This document shows, piece by piece, positions 8,720 through 19,954 of a stretch of 64,000 nt of DNA (positions within the stretch are counted from its first letter, which is position 1; the number at the start of each line of letters is the position of its first letter). The position numbers and the translations under genes are program-made. The stretch is taken from the NCBI GenBank assembly GCA_963932145.1, contig OZ010571.1, positions 152,012,937 to 152,076,936 on the forward strand, given 5' to 3'. Source of the DNA: Acanthosepion lycidas. Its lineage: Eukaryota > Mollusca > Cephalopoda > Sepiida > Sepiidae. The notes below the pieces were generated by a model. The model saw nothing but the letters and a program-made list of their open reading frames with translations, did not search any database and was not told the DNA's origin.

Positions 8720-10560
8720 TTTGTGTTGGATTTTAGCATTTGCAGCTGAGATATGATTAATAAGATGCTAGACAAGAATCATATTACGGGTAGAGTTAGG
8801 TCAGTTCTCACTGCCTGCTCAATATTTCAATATATTCGCATCCATACCCAATTAATAAATTACAATGTTTCAAATTAATGAAATAAAAAGGCATAATCAA
8901 AAACCAAAATAGATTTAAACAGCACATTTCCAAAAGAAAAAAATAATTCGTTATTCATTCTTGAATCAGACGTCAGTTATTAAAGAAAAACACCCATTTT
9001 TATGCAACCATATTGGAAATCGATCACGTGATACATGGGATGAATAGAACGGATCGATAACGGTTTTGTTTCGGCGAGGCTCTCGTTCGAAGATGAAACG
9101 CGGCCGACATGAACGTCTACCTGAGTCACGCATGCGCCTCAGCAATCCTATCCCACAGTTGATCCAACGAGGAAGAAAAAGCTTAAAGAATCATGTGATC
9201 CGTGACCTTCCCGCAATACGCTTCCGCTTCTAATTCCTCTCCGTCTAAAAGGAAATGGGTAAAGATGGAAGCTTGTGAATTTGTTGGAATTGCCCGACGT
9301 TCCGGACATAGATGGAAGTAACGTTAGCAAAAGAAACATTATCTTCTGATCGGTGAAAATTCTGACGGATAATATGAAATCTGACAATGGCGGAAGAGAA
9401 TATCATGACGTCATTTCATCGTATTTATTCCTTCCTCTGGGTGCCATTAGAGATTTTGAATAATAGTCAATTTAGTGGTATCAGGTATTATTTATATTAG
9501 AGTCTTCCTGATAACTGATTTTTTTTCTACGAAAAAAATAGTTCTAACAAATTTTTGAGGCAACATTAGATTTACAAGGGTATACAATAAAGACAGACGA
9601 TACGTATTAGTTTAAAAAAAACAGACGATAGATTTATTGTTAATACGCAGAATTACGCAGAAGTGTTTTGTGTGTCAAAATATGACCAAAAACATGTATG
9701 TAAAAATAATCAGCGCAGATGAAATATGAAATATTTTTGAAAATAAAAATTACAAAATTGCATAAGGTCCTCGGGAAAATTAAACAATATTACAATAAAT
9801 GAAGAAAGGGGAAAATACTTTTCTGAATAGTTTTCAAAGAATGGGTACAATTTTCGGAGCAGCGAACAACAGAACAATCACACCAAACGAAGAATTTTCT
9901 TTGATATTGGAACGACTTTGATGTTCCTTTCAATTCTCGTCTGGTGGTTGTCAAATTTCTTCTGTGTTGTTTGTTCCTTGACCAGGCCGACCCGGGTTCA
10001 TGCAGCAGCTGTTCGTCAACTCCACGAATTCAATTCTTGATTTTCCTTTTATTCATAGATAGGCTCCAGATTCACTTCTCGGAATTTGGAAGGAAACCTT
10101 TTGATTGGTTCCGAATGAAAAATAAACTATTTTCACACAAATCGAAATGTACCAAAAAAATTTTTTAAATTCATAAGTTTAAGCAAGAGCACAACATAGC
10201 TACTGTTTTCTCTCATAAAAGCAGATGATACGCGCTCAAGAAGCTTAAATTTCTTATACTGACAAATATGTTCCGCTGGAATTCCCTACTTTTAAAGATT
10301 TGTTAAAGAGAAGAAGCGAGAACTTTTCAGTAAAGTGAGGCTGAACTACCAAGTCGGACTACATAAAAATAGAAAATTTAAAGATGAATGTTTATATAAT
10401 GTGGATAAATTGATACGTAGTCGAATGTACTAAATGTTACATTTATGAAATTTGCGTAGAATCAATGCCTTAAGTAGTAAAGTAATACATGTGTTCAAAA
10501 TCATGTGTTGAAACTCGAGCCTGGACTCAACAATCGAGGCGGCTTTCATCACTACAGGAT
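8720..10560. other. No gene; a less AT-rich island at about 9010-9420
   Basis: Mostly AT-rich unique DNA. 9010-9420 is higher in GC and holds a CACGTG E-box (9025-9030) and CGCATGCGCC (9129-9138), the core of NRF1-like sites. Such sites could mark a regulatory region, but single motifs arise by chance. Open frames here (minus 9387-9148, plus 9944-10168) look random. Confidence 0.4.
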
Positions 10561-10561
10561 C

Positions 10562-10562
10562 T

Positions 10563-10620
<58 letters not shown>

Positions 10621-10630
10621 GAACACACTG

Positions 10631-10668
<38 letters not shown>

Positions 10669-10669
10669 G
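10562..10669. repeat. (GATA)n microsatellite, two blocks
   Basis: GATA runs at 10563-10618 and 10632-10669, separated by AATGAACACACTGA. Confidence 0.95.
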
Positions 10670-11234
10670 AACGATCCATATAGATATTACGAAAACATGT
10701 GGATAAGAAGAAATACTGTCAAAAAAAAAATATTCTTCTGAATATTTTCTAATTTGAAGGGGGAAGAACTCAAGTTCCGACGTTAACTACGAACTGTTTT
10801 ATGCCCCATATGCAGCCAAATACACACCAGTTTCTGTTACAGGAATTGTTGATTTTTCCACCACACGTTGGCAACTTCCTGCTCCCACACTGAACTTTGA
10901 TCGGTTAACTTTCTACTTGCTCCTTACTTCGCAAAAATTTGCTCCTACAAGATGAATTACAGTATTCAGTATTTTGCAAATGCTTGTATTTGAGTCATTA
11001 TATCGTTTTTTGACATCAGCTCCAAACTAGGAATATTTAAGCTTGTAATTCAATAACTTATATATCTTGTTAAATATTGCCTGTTGAATATATTTATTAC
11101 ACTGTTTCTTGCATATGTTTATATGAATGTATTCCTTCTGCTTGTATTGCATTGTACACGTAAATATCTTGGACACGCATTATATTGTCTTGAGGATGTA
11201 TATGTTACAATGCTTTGGGTACGAACTTATAGTG
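10670..11234. other. No recognisable feature
   Basis: AT-rich; the ORF at 11084-11314 runs into the SINE below and is not supported as a gene. Confidence 0.45.
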
Positions 11235-11355
11235 GTATTCTGGTGATTATCGGCGCGGAAACTGAGACTGGTGCCAAATTCAAATTCCAGTCGAGTTCAC
11301 TTTCGCAGAAATAGCCTTGGAAAAGGTATGAATCCAGCTCTTCTCCTCCATCAAC
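11235..11355 (+). mobile_element. tRNA-derived SINE D fragment
   Basis: A B-box-like AATTCCAGTCGAGTTCAC region is followed by the family body CTTGGAAAAGGTATGAATCC and a CTCTTCTCC segment. These are shared with copies at 18.0, 21.9, 35.0 and 56.6 kb. The A-box is degenerate. Confidence 0.6.
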
Positions 11356-11649
11356 AGTTTACACAGCTGAGTAAATTGAGGTCAATGGTTTTGGTTGGAA
11401 GTCTGACTTCAAAAGCACATGGGTGTGGAGCTGGCAATTTCACTCCGTAAAACCTACTTGCTGCGGATAGGCCAGCAGCAGCACATAGGATAGCGTGGCT
11501 GTGGCCCTATACGCCATATTTGTGGAGTCTTGTAAGAAACAAGTATATACTGGTACATTTTTCTCATATTCTCACACATTCCGTAACCCCCTTACAACTT
11601 AATGGATTTATTGCTTTGTTTTGGATGAAATGATTAAAGAAATCAAAAA

Positions 11650-12180
11650 ATCATTATCAGTAGCATGGCTGGGTGTGGCCATAGGATCGCTATGCAGTTT
11701 ACTGCACATATCTGCGTTGAAAACCAGAGAGATATTCACTCATGCATAGCATGTTTTAGACAAGTAGACGTGGCGGATCCATCCCTCTCCAGATCAAACC
11801 TGCAAGCTGAAGTCACGTCACGAATGCGTAGCCCTTGATGTCATCGAATAAACCATTCCTCCTCAGCCGTTGACTTCACACTAGTTCGCCCTTCACCCAG
11901 CTATGCCGTGTCATCCCCGCATTAGCTGCATACATTTCTCTAAAGTCTAATCTACACCACTGTACTAGATTCCTGATGAGCCCACCCCCCAACACACACA
12001 CACCTAAAAAAAGTCTCATCTCACCTATGACAGGCTTTGTTTTTATTCCTGCTAAGTGTCTAGATAGCTTCCTTACAAGAAAAGCGTTGTGGGGGTAAAC
12101 CGCTTAAGCTGCCGATGATACGACCCTGCGACAGTTTAGTATGTGTTAATGCTAGATTAACCTGTGGACGAATTTGTGGA
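11650..12180 (+). repeat. Dispersed repeat G, copy 1
   Basis: Shares ordered blocks with 25915-26240 and 26699-26870: GGTGTGGCCATAGGATC, GACAAGTAGACGTGGCGGATC, CTGTACTAGATTCCTGATGA, TTTTTATTCCTGCTAAGTGTC and TAAACCGCTTAAGCTGCCGAT. No open frame. Type not known; it predates the hAT insertion in copy 2. Confidence 0.65.
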
Positions 12181-12184
12181 TCTC

Positions 12185-12850
12185 TAATGATATTAAAGGA
12201 GTAAACGCGTTTATTCTGTCTGTGAAATATTAACTGATAACACTACAATTAGTTAAACTGAGCTTGGATATATATTAACAGAGAATCAAAAAGGGTTTCA
12301 AGCAAAAGGGAAACATGCAGAGAAATGAAAGAATGACAAGAATTCATTGTATAAATAAATGAAAAGGACGTTAAGATTGAATGAGGAATTACACGCATGC
12401 GCACACGGGCTTCTACATATCCCCTCTTACTCCTAAACCCATCAGTATTTCTATTCATCAAAATTAATATATAACCAAAAAATGATTCTTTTTTTTAACC
12501 TTTTTGGTTTTTGACAAAGATCTCTAAAAGGAAACCTGCATTTTCTCTCGTTTTATACGTTTCTACAATGAAAAGCCAACATCCTCTCGGAAATGTTGTT
12601 CTCATTTGAGAGGCAACAACAATAGTCATCAGGCATTACACATTCTAAGAATTCAGAATTTTGAATCAACAAGTATTGGATAGGCTTTACGATATTATGA
12701 CATTTTGTAACGCTTCTACCGTCAAATTTCTATTAGTATATTTCATGCCGATAACACCAAGAAGATAACATTCTTTTTCACAAAGTCTTTCATCATATTT
12801 TTGAATGATTTAACCTCGTGCAAGGTAATAAAGCCACTAAGACATAAGGT
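12185..12850. other. No recognisable feature
   Basis: AT-rich. The motif CGCATGCGC at about 12394 is an isolated NRF1-like match. Nothing else noted. Confidence 0.45.
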
Positions 12851-12854
12851 GTTA

Positions 12855-13340
12855 CTAGGTGTGAATGAATAAGAAAAAGAGAGGGATATTATTAAAGGGC
12901 GAAAACAATAGAAGACAATAGATAATTATTGACTTTGCATTTACATCTTTTAAGATGCCTGCAAAGCATGGAGCCGGAACAGAGTTCCACAAGTGAGAAG
13001 TTTGAGAAGATAAACTGTTAGCATAGAACTTACGCCTACATCTAGCCGATTTTACTGTGAATTGATGAGACCTTGCCGCCAATCTAGTACTGCACTTAAA
13101 TTCATAAAGTCATGGTATCATAGCGAAGAATACATGTGAACAATTACCATGAAAATATTTATAGAAAAGACGATGGAACAGGTACTGAAGTCGAGATGCC
13201 AGGTAATGACTAATAATATTGCAAATTCTTCTTTGGACTTTTATCAAGAATTTCTAAGTTTACAGCGGGGGTAACACATCATATACGGCAACAATATTCG
13301 AAGCATGGACGAATGGTAGACTTCTAAACCTTCAAATGAA
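12855..13340 (-). pseudogene. CR1/Rex1-like LINE C-terminal fragment (copy A3)
   Basis: The minus strand first gives a degraded region paralleling IQRR...LASRL (13340-13080). It then reads MAARSHQFTVKSARCRRKFY followed by SSQTSHLWNSVPAPCFAGIL, the usual end of this LINE's protein (a SLWNSLP-like motif). Broken by stops between the two parts. Confidence 0.75.
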
Positions 13341-13344
13341 ATTC

Positions 13345-13615
13345 GTATGCACCATCGTTAAAGGTGCTTAGAAAAATGATTGGTTACTTGTAGTACTCCA
13401 GGAAGTACATGATTCCTTCTAACGTGTTCTAGTGTGTCAAGCTTGCTAACCATTACCCCGCCTCGAGGTGCCCTAGCAATATTCCAAGTGTAGCTTAGAT
13501 GTGGCACAAGGCCGAAAATATAGGACACCCAGTGAGGAGCGAACTCCCTACTCAGTCGTAATTGTTCTAGCGAGACAAGCTTGCTAACCATTACACCACC
13601 TCGAGGTGCCCAAAA
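13345..13615 (-). mobile_element. tRNA-derived SINE E with two heads in tandem
   Basis: On the minus strand GGCACCTCGAGGTGGTGTAA leads into TGGTTAGCAAGCTTGTC (13611-13574). The same block recurs at 13472-13437 (GGCACCTCGAGGCGGGGTAA). They are A-box-bearing tRNA-like heads about 137 bp apart. The B-box-like GGGAGTTCGCTCCTCAC follows the first. Relatives at 23.2 and 51.5 kb have a single head. Confidence 0.75.
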
Positions 13616-13619
13616 CGCG

Positions 13620-14045
13620 ACTTCTTATATATTCGTTTCTTCTATGGGTACATGGTCTACTTAATTCAATAATGGGATCGCCTGTCTTTGCTCACTGGCG
13701 ATCTATGTTCAAACTCAAGTGTCGGCAGCAACACTTTATTCTTATATAACATTTTCTCATAGAAGAAATGTTGCCAGCCTATCGCTATTCTATCGCTATT
13801 TTCATGGTAAGTGTTCGAACGAGCAACATGCCTTAGTTTCACCAGTTCAGACCTTCACATCTTAGACCCGCTATACCAAATGCATTGGGACGAATCACCC
13901 TCATTCCGTTCGTATTCCACTGATAAGAAAAAAGCTCCATTCGGACAGCTTCTTCCCAAGAACCACTACTTTACTGAACAGACCCCCGAGTGGGTGCTTC
14001 TTGATCACTACAGTCTTAACATCTTCAAGTATAGGATTAACAGTT
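13620..14045 (+). pseudogene. LINE C-terminal fragment (copy A4)
   Basis: Matches 37605-37850 closely from the TTCGTTTCTTCTATGG region through GGTAAGTGTTCGAACGAGCA. The frame reads PFGQLLPKNHYFTEQTPEWV and then DHYSLNIFKYRINSYL, resembling the final W/NxLP and FK.RVN.YL motifs that close many LINE proteins. Frameshifts separate it from the upstream piece (SLSLFYRYFHGK-like). Related to but distinct from A1-A3. Confidence 0.7.
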
Positions 14046-14389
14046 ATCTTAAATTATATTATATTATTATTATCATTATTACTATCATTATTATTATCAT
14101 TATTATTATCATTATTGTTATTACTGCCATTATTATTATCAGTAAATTATATTATATTACCCCGATCACTACAGTTTTAACATCTTCAAGTACAGGATCA
14201 ACAGTTATTTTCCATTATATTATATTATTATTATCATTATTACTAACATTATTATTGTTACTGTCATCATTACTATGATTATTACTATCATTATTATTAT
14301 TGTTATCATTATTATTATTATCATTATATTGTATTATCTCCTTCACTACAGTCTTAACATCTTCAAGTACAGTTATTTACATTATATTA

Positions 14390-14422
<33 letters not shown>

Positions 14423-14520
14423 TATTGTTGCTATCATTATTATTATCATTATATTATATTATATCGATCACTACAGTCTTAACATCTTCAAGTATAGGAT
14501 CAATAGTTATCTTATTTTAT
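14001..14520. repeat. Four tandem copies of a LINE 3' end plus (ATT)n
   Basis: The phrase GATCACTACAGTCTTAACAT, continuing CTTCAAGTA, occurs at about 14005, 14164, 14343 and 14466. Each copy is followed by TATATTATATTATTATTATC-type microsatellite. The repeated phrase is the end of the LINE frame above (SLNIFKYR). The unit is about 120-180 bp, varying with the trinucleotide tract. Confidence 0.9.
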
Positions 14521-14609
14521 ATTATCCTTATAATAGTCACTTTTCCCGTTTTTACGTCCTTACAACCACCTCATTTAATGATCCGCTTTCTTGGGCCTTG
14601 CATTCGGTG

Positions 14610-15580
14610 AACATTAGTATAAAAAAGCTAATTTTTAGTATCTATAAATTTCATAAAATAGTATTTGAATTGTTACAATGGTAATTTACATGGTATAAAT
14701 AGGTGAATTCGCGGAGTTTTGGAAAACCAATATATGAGTTGAAACCCGGATTATGGCCAGGAGAAAAGTTTTATAAGGTCGATTATTTTTTAAGTAGAGT
14801 TAAACGGATTGTAAAAATTGACAAACGATGTGAATACGAAATCAGGAGTATTCGAAGCAGGGTCTATTGAACTGGATTCCTTTTATATCAACTAATGGGA
14901 ACCCAGGGCCCACTCGGCGCTGCGAAAACTGATGTAAATACAAGTTGTCTTTTCTGAGCTTCAATTATTCGGGGTGATAATGCATGTTTCACTGAATTCC
15001 TTGTAACGCGGTTGTGACTTTTATTTGAGCGACGAGAAAATTAAATAATGGAAACAAATGTCACTTTCAATAATAGCGTCACTGCATCGAGTTCCAATCG
15101 AAGTTAACGCCAATAGAGTCAGTATGACGTCCACAGAGGGGATGAAATCGAGAGATTTGTTTCTGGCATGAAACAAAAAGAAAGAACACAATGCACGGGA
15201 AATGAGCCACAAAATGGAACGACGAAAGATGGAAAAAGGAAAACGAATATTCTATGCGTGGATATAGAAAAGGATTTTAGATGAGCAAACTAGCTTCAAA
15301 TATCTCATTCAATATTATTCCTTATCAAAATATATTTTTGCTGATCGATCACAATCAAAAGTCACATGGAGCACCACATTTACGTTAGCTATGGCAGCAG
15401 TGGGTGCGTCTAGGCCAGAATGACCTAACGGAAACCATTCCTCTTCAAACTAGTTTTGAATCAGTTGTACTTCTTCAAGACTGTTTGCCCTTATCAAGGC
15501 TAAAGTTCCCAATATGCCCTATTTTTCTTTTTCCCAGATAACTGCCAGCTAAAACAAGGAAACTCGGTCTATCATGCTAT
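14610..15580. other. No recognisable feature
   Basis: AT-rich unique-looking DNA with no convincing frame or repeat. Confidence 0.45.
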
Positions 15581-15581
15581 T

Positions 15582-15650
15582 TAACCCATAGCTGGAGAAA
15601 GATGGATTCGTGCCTTTTCTAGTGACATTTCTGAAAAATGAATAAATTCG
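15582..15650 (-). mobile_element. SINE D fragment
   Basis: TATTTAACCCATAGCTGGAG, then AAAGATGGATTCGTGCCTTT, is the reverse complement of the SINE D body seen at 40.2 kb. Head missing. Confidence 0.5.
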
Positions 15651-15864
15651 CCATGTCCATTTCACTTTGCGCGCCATTGTTTATTACAATTTGAAGCATC
15701 TGATCCCCTACACCCTGAAGGAACACGCCATAAAAATGTTCATAGAATAAATACTATAAAATTAATACACTTTATGAATGTTTGCCTTTCACATATTGGA
15801 ATATATTAATATTTATAATAACCAGGATTTAAGGCGGTGTTTGAATGTTAAATTATAAAGCGTT

Positions 15865-15866
<2 letters not shown>

Positions 15867-15952
<86 letters not shown>
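15867..15952. repeat. (GT)43 microsatellite
   Basis: An uninterrupted GT run of 86 bases. It produces spurious poly-(C,V) open frames. Confidence 0.97.
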
Positions 15953-15953
<1 letters not shown>

Positions 15954-15959
15954 GGTTTA

Positions 15960-16270
15960 TCCGTTTCTATGGGCACGTGGCCGTATGGTTAGAACGTTCG
16001 CTTTCTGACCATGAGACCCGGGTTCAAATCTCACAACGGTTGATTTGTCAGGAAGTAGACTTCCTGGTGTTATCAGTCTGGAGGAGGGCGGTCCCAGCGT
16101 TCGACACTTTGGCTGAAAACCATACCACAAGTTGACCCTAGTCTTGAGACAGAATCTTTGGAGGCTGTTGATAGCTGTTCTAGCATGAAATGACAAGTCA
16201 TTGTGACTGAGGGTTTGAATTTGCTGGCATTGTTCAAATTGTTGATCACGCTAGATAACAAGCTCTCTCC
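15960..16270 (+). mobile_element. tRNA-derived SINE (distinct family)
   Basis: The head GGCACGTGGCCGTATGGTTA, then AGAACGTTCGC, carries an A-box. ACCCGGGTTCAAATCTCAC carries a good B-box about 50 bp on. A body of some 200 bp follows to GATAACAAGCTCTCTCCCAG. Spacing and boxes fit an RNA polymerase III promoter of tRNA origin. The 3' part does not fold as a tRNA acceptor, so this is not a tRNA gene. Confidence 0.75.
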
Positions 16271-16289
16271 CAGAAACTGTAACTAAGGT

Positions 16290-17080
16290 CTGCTCAGCAT
16301 AGTTGCAGTATAAACCATGGGTGGGCTCTGCGGGTGTTGAACAAACACAAATATGCCTGAGCGAGCGTCTGCAATAGGGATTGGTTAGCCGCCATAATAA
16401 ACAGGTATCCCCGAATACGAGTGACAAGATATTATTTATATCCGTTTATATAGGAGAAAGAAAAAAAGTGGGTTTTATAATGTCTGTGTTCATTTTTAAA
16501 ACAATGACAAAAATCAATGTAAATCGTTTCAGTGAACAGCAAGCCTAATTTTAAAACAAACACATATTTCATGGCTCGACGCAACCAAAGATTTGTTTAA
16601 AATATCTCCTCGTATGTTTATATATTTTATTTCCAACCTTACTTTTGTTTTTGTTTGTATTTTAGATAAAGAAAATCCTCATTCTTAATTTGTCTGGGTT
16701 GTTTGAAAAGCCAAAATAGATGGTGTTTTGACGCAACTACGTCTGATTATGTTGTCGGGTCACGTCATCATCCGGGTCCCTGGATACTACCACTTTACCT
16801 TTTTTTTCTACTTAAGAACGAGAACCACGTTTTACTGAGTAGCTGGCCGCTTACTAGCATCATTTCTGTGACTTGACAGAACGCCGAGATCCACACATTT
16901 CCAACCGAACGTTTGCACTTTTTCTCTTTTATTTCTTACTTTATATTTCATGATGCAAATAAAATTAAATTCTATCTCTTTGCTAAGGATTGCCATGTCT
17001 GGAACAAGGCCACATAAGTTGGAACATCAATGAAGTTAATTATTAATAAAAGGAAATGCTCCTCAGCGAATCGTCCTTCA
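16290..17080. other. No recognisable feature
   Basis: AT-rich unique DNA. No coding frame of note. Confidence 0.45.
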
Positions 17081-17086
17081 AATATA

Positions 17087-17126
17087 TTAGGTTGGTGCAA
17101 AAATAATTATTTTTGCACCAACCTAA
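17087..17126. mobile_element. 40-bp two-TIR mariner mini-element
   Basis: TTAGGTTGGTGCAAAAATAA is followed at once by its inverted copy TTATTTTTGCACCAACCTAA, with TA at 17085-17086 and 17127-17128. It is the TIR pair of the 8637 MITE with no interior. Confidence 0.95.
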
Positions 17127-17396
17127 TAATTATATATTCAATTGAATTGATACGTTTTATTTTTGCATTACAATCTCTTGGCGACTCTTTACAAACTAAG
17201 AAAAGAAAATCGAAGCATTTTTTTTTATTAAATCAAATTTACGAAGATAACAACTGAGTTGGCTGTCCTCCTTAAAATATTTAATTGATAGTTATTATTT
17301 TAATTTTCTTAATATCGTGATTTAACATTTCATATACGATGTCTACTCAAAAATTATGCTATGAAAAGAAAACTATAACACATATAAATTCAGCAT

Positions 17397-17720
17397 TTAA
17401 TCTCCTTCGGTGTAATCCTCGTCCGAAGCCACGAATTTTATCCAGTGTTGTTTCCATTGATGGAAGGATTCCTGGAACTTTTTTTTTTGTTGGGGGTGGG
17501 ATAGCGAGCAGCTATCTCTCTGCATTCTTTTGGATTTTCTAAACGTCTTAAAATCTTCAAGTTGGATTTGATTATTGAAGAGGAAAACGTCGCAAGGGTC
17601 GAGATCTGGAGAATATGGTGGTTGGAGTCGAAAAAAATGCTGCACAAGCTATGGTTACTGATGGAACCTCTGTGATATTTTACACACGTTCCTTCAAAAA
17701 CTATTATGAGCAACGGAAGT
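17397..17720 (-). pseudogene. Mariner transposase, C-terminal fragment
   Basis: The minus strand reads LQPPYSPDLDPCDVFLFNNQ (family form HPPYSPDLAPCDFFLFPKLK), then LEDFKTFRKSKRMQ. It ends FHQWKQHWIKFVASDEDYTE, the standard mariner C-terminus (W.KRW.KCI...GDYFEGD). The third catalytic aspartate (SPDL) is present. In another frame upstream, LIIVFEGTCVKYHRGSISNH matches the LLIVFFD..G.VHHE block, where the expected D is lacking. The HxxNAPAH segment between is missing, so there is a deletion. No TIRs could be assigned to it. Confidence 0.88.
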
Positions 17721-18009
17721 GAACGACAATATTAGAACATTCAAGGTCAATCTGTCAGACTGATTTCACTTGTAATCCGTGCAACAAAGTGTGGAGGTCT
17801 GCAAGTGGAGATACTTAGCGTTAGATGTCATCGCACCATGTTAACAATGCAGCAAGTGGCAATATAGCTTCCAAAACCTTTAGCTTAAAGTGTAATTCAC
17901 CATCTGGACTAATGAGTCACCAGATATATCAATGGCGGCAAGAAAATCAACAATATAGTCATGGAAAAGGTTTTAACTGGACTGAAGTTGACTTTCGACT
18001 ACTCCTGTA

Positions 18010-18165
18010 TGTATGGAGGCATGGATGATTAGCGGCACGAAATAAATATTCACCAAGCCGAGTTCGAATTCTAGTCTTTCGTTAGATTTGTTCTCGCGCA
18101 TGTATCCTTCGAAAAGGTATGAATCCATCTCTTTTCCCCAGGTATGAATTAAATAGTCTTCGTCC
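18010..18165 (+). mobile_element. tRNA-derived SINE D
   Basis: A-box-like region GGAGGCATGGATGATTAGCG; B-box CCGAGTTCGAATTCTAGTC; body ATCCTTCGAAAAGGTATGAA then TCCATCTCTTTTCCCC, as in other D copies. Confidence 0.75.
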
Positions 18166-18298
18166 TTGGTTGACAAATGAAATTCCCAAATCCAGGTAGA
18201 TGGAAAACTTGCCGGCGATTTTCATACACGTATAATGAGGCAATCGCCATCATTTATGTACGTGAATACGTCTTAGTTAATTTGGAAGTAGAGGGGGA

Positions 18299-18324
18299 GT
18301 GTGTGTGTGTGTGTGTGTGTGTGT
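18299..18324. repeat. (GT)n microsatellite
   Basis: Thirteen GT units. Confidence 0.95.
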
Positions 18325-18329
18325 AAAGT

Positions 18330-19250
18330 ATTTTTTACAAGTTGAAGGAAAAATGATTTTACTGACACAGCTTTCCCTTCAGATGTTATTTTCTACAGAT
18401 TTGAATGCTTAACAACCGAAAAAAATGAAAAGAAGGCTTACTCCTGAAATCCGCTACAGAATATAAGAACAAATAAACTGAAAATTGCGTCGTAGCTGAT
18501 CACGTGATAGAAAATGGCTTCTTTTATCAAAACAGGGAAAAGAGGCGGTTAAAATACAAGAGAATAGTAATAATAATAATAATAATATCTGTTATTATCG
18601 TTCTATAAAAAAAAGGATGAAACATTAATTTAGGCATTTGTTAGAAAATTGCAATGATTTCATGAATTTCTTAAAAGAAAAAAGAAAAAGATGTCAGACA
18701 TGGTGAATTAATTCTTCTGCGAACAAGTCATGGCAATTCCAATCAGCAGGCTGAAAATTTTGCAGGCAATTTGGGCGGAACTAATAAAACAAATAGTTAC
18801 AGTATAAACTAGAATCTACACTTGAAAATAAAAAAAATAGGGATTCAGACCATCCACCCTGTATATACAAGGAGGCCAATATTGTTTGTTGTAAATAAAG
18901 AATTCCTGACACGTTGTTCCAGCGACTAACGGGGTGAAATTATAAGATTGGCCATAAAATATCATAAAATATAGCATAAATTTATTGATAACAAACATTA
19001 CAATTCTTTTTTTGTCATTTTCTTTTCTTTTTTTTTTTTTTTTTACAAAGTTTTAGCTGTATACTTTCCAGGCATTTCTTCTTTAATTCTTGGAAGCAAT
19101 GAGGTACTTCAAACACCCAGAAATTAGGTATAAATAATAAAAAGAAAAAGTTGTGAATAAGAAAATTAAAGAAATCTGTGAACATACTCGAGTCAAGTAG
19201 CTGACTAGACTGAATATATATCGCTATAATTAGGGCATGAGTGTCATTAA
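18330..19250. other. No recognisable feature
   Basis: AT-rich; small (AAT)n at about 18568-18587 and a T tract at 19030-19044. No gene seen. Confidence 0.45.
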
Positions 19251-19454
19251 CATGAAAGGAGCAGGTTATGAAACTCGGGTTACATAGACATGGCTAAGGA
19301 GATAAGATCGTGTAGGAATCTCAACTGAGGGTCATTTGATCAGAGTAGGGTTGTCTTAGGAACACAGAGATGGCCAAATCGGATTCTTCAACAAGGAAAA
19401 TGTTCCTCATTAAGACCCACAGGCTTCGTCGCTCGATGTAATTTTTAACCTGAG

Positions 19455-19487
19455 AAATCGGGTGTTTCAACTTAACATGGCCGTAAG

Positions 19488-19490
<3 letters not shown>
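19455..19490 (-). mobile_element. 5S-derived SINE head fragment
   Basis: The reverse complement reads GGCTTACGGCCATGTTAAGT then TGAAACACC, the first ~30 bases of the 5S-like head used by the chimeric SINEs here. It ends at the compound microsatellite. Confidence 0.55.

Positions 19491-19584
<94 letters not shown>
19491..19584. repeat. Compound microsatellite (AT)n-(GATA)n-(GACA)n
   Basis: AT run to 19528, GATA units to about 19557, then ACAG/GACA units to 19584. Confidence 0.95.
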
Positions 19585-19585
<1 letters not shown>

Positions 19586-19950
19586 TGTTTTGCCTATATT
19601 TCTGAGATGAGGTATTATGTACATTATTTACATTATTCGGACTATTGTACTCATCTTTGTCGCCTTAAATATTACAACGTTTTGGCCGTTGTACGCTCCG
19701 AGCTTCTTCAGGTGGTTTGAATGTCGAACTTAATCCTTTATTTCGCTCACTAGGGTAGACTGTTCTAGTTCCACGTGCCATGTTTTTAATGGATGTCAGT
19801 TATCAGTTATCTCCTGTTAATTTCCCTCTGAAATTCCTCCACTGCCTTAAGGACACATGGCACAGTGGATAAAGGCGTTAGTTAGATCCAGTGACAGGAC
19901 CCAAAGAGTGTGAGTTCAATACCCGATTAAGGTTTGATTCACTAAACTTT
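19585..19950 (-). mobile_element. Hairpin-tail SINE F (copy F1) with inverted tRNA head
   Basis: Minus-strand tail: CCTCATCTCAGAAATATAGG at 19598; AAAGATGAGTACAATAGTCC; CCGAAACGTTGTAATATTTA; CCTGAAGAAGCTCGGAGCGT. The body continues to CACTGCCTTAAGG near 19852. There the tRNA-like head appears in the opposite (plus) orientation: ACACATGGCACAGTGGATAA (A-box) to GAGTTCAATACCCG (B-box). The same arrangement recurs at 36.3 and 55.8 kb. Confidence 0.75.
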
Positions 19951-19954
19951 AAAG

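Noticed and set aside
13811..14610. 155- and 111-codon Ile/Leu-rich frames
   Set aside because: They run through (ATT)n. Only the first ~75 residues have LINE-like content, annotated separately.
15845..16135. 96-codon frame on the plus strand
   Set aside because: Its first third is (GT)n translated as Cys-Val repeats and the rest is a SINE.
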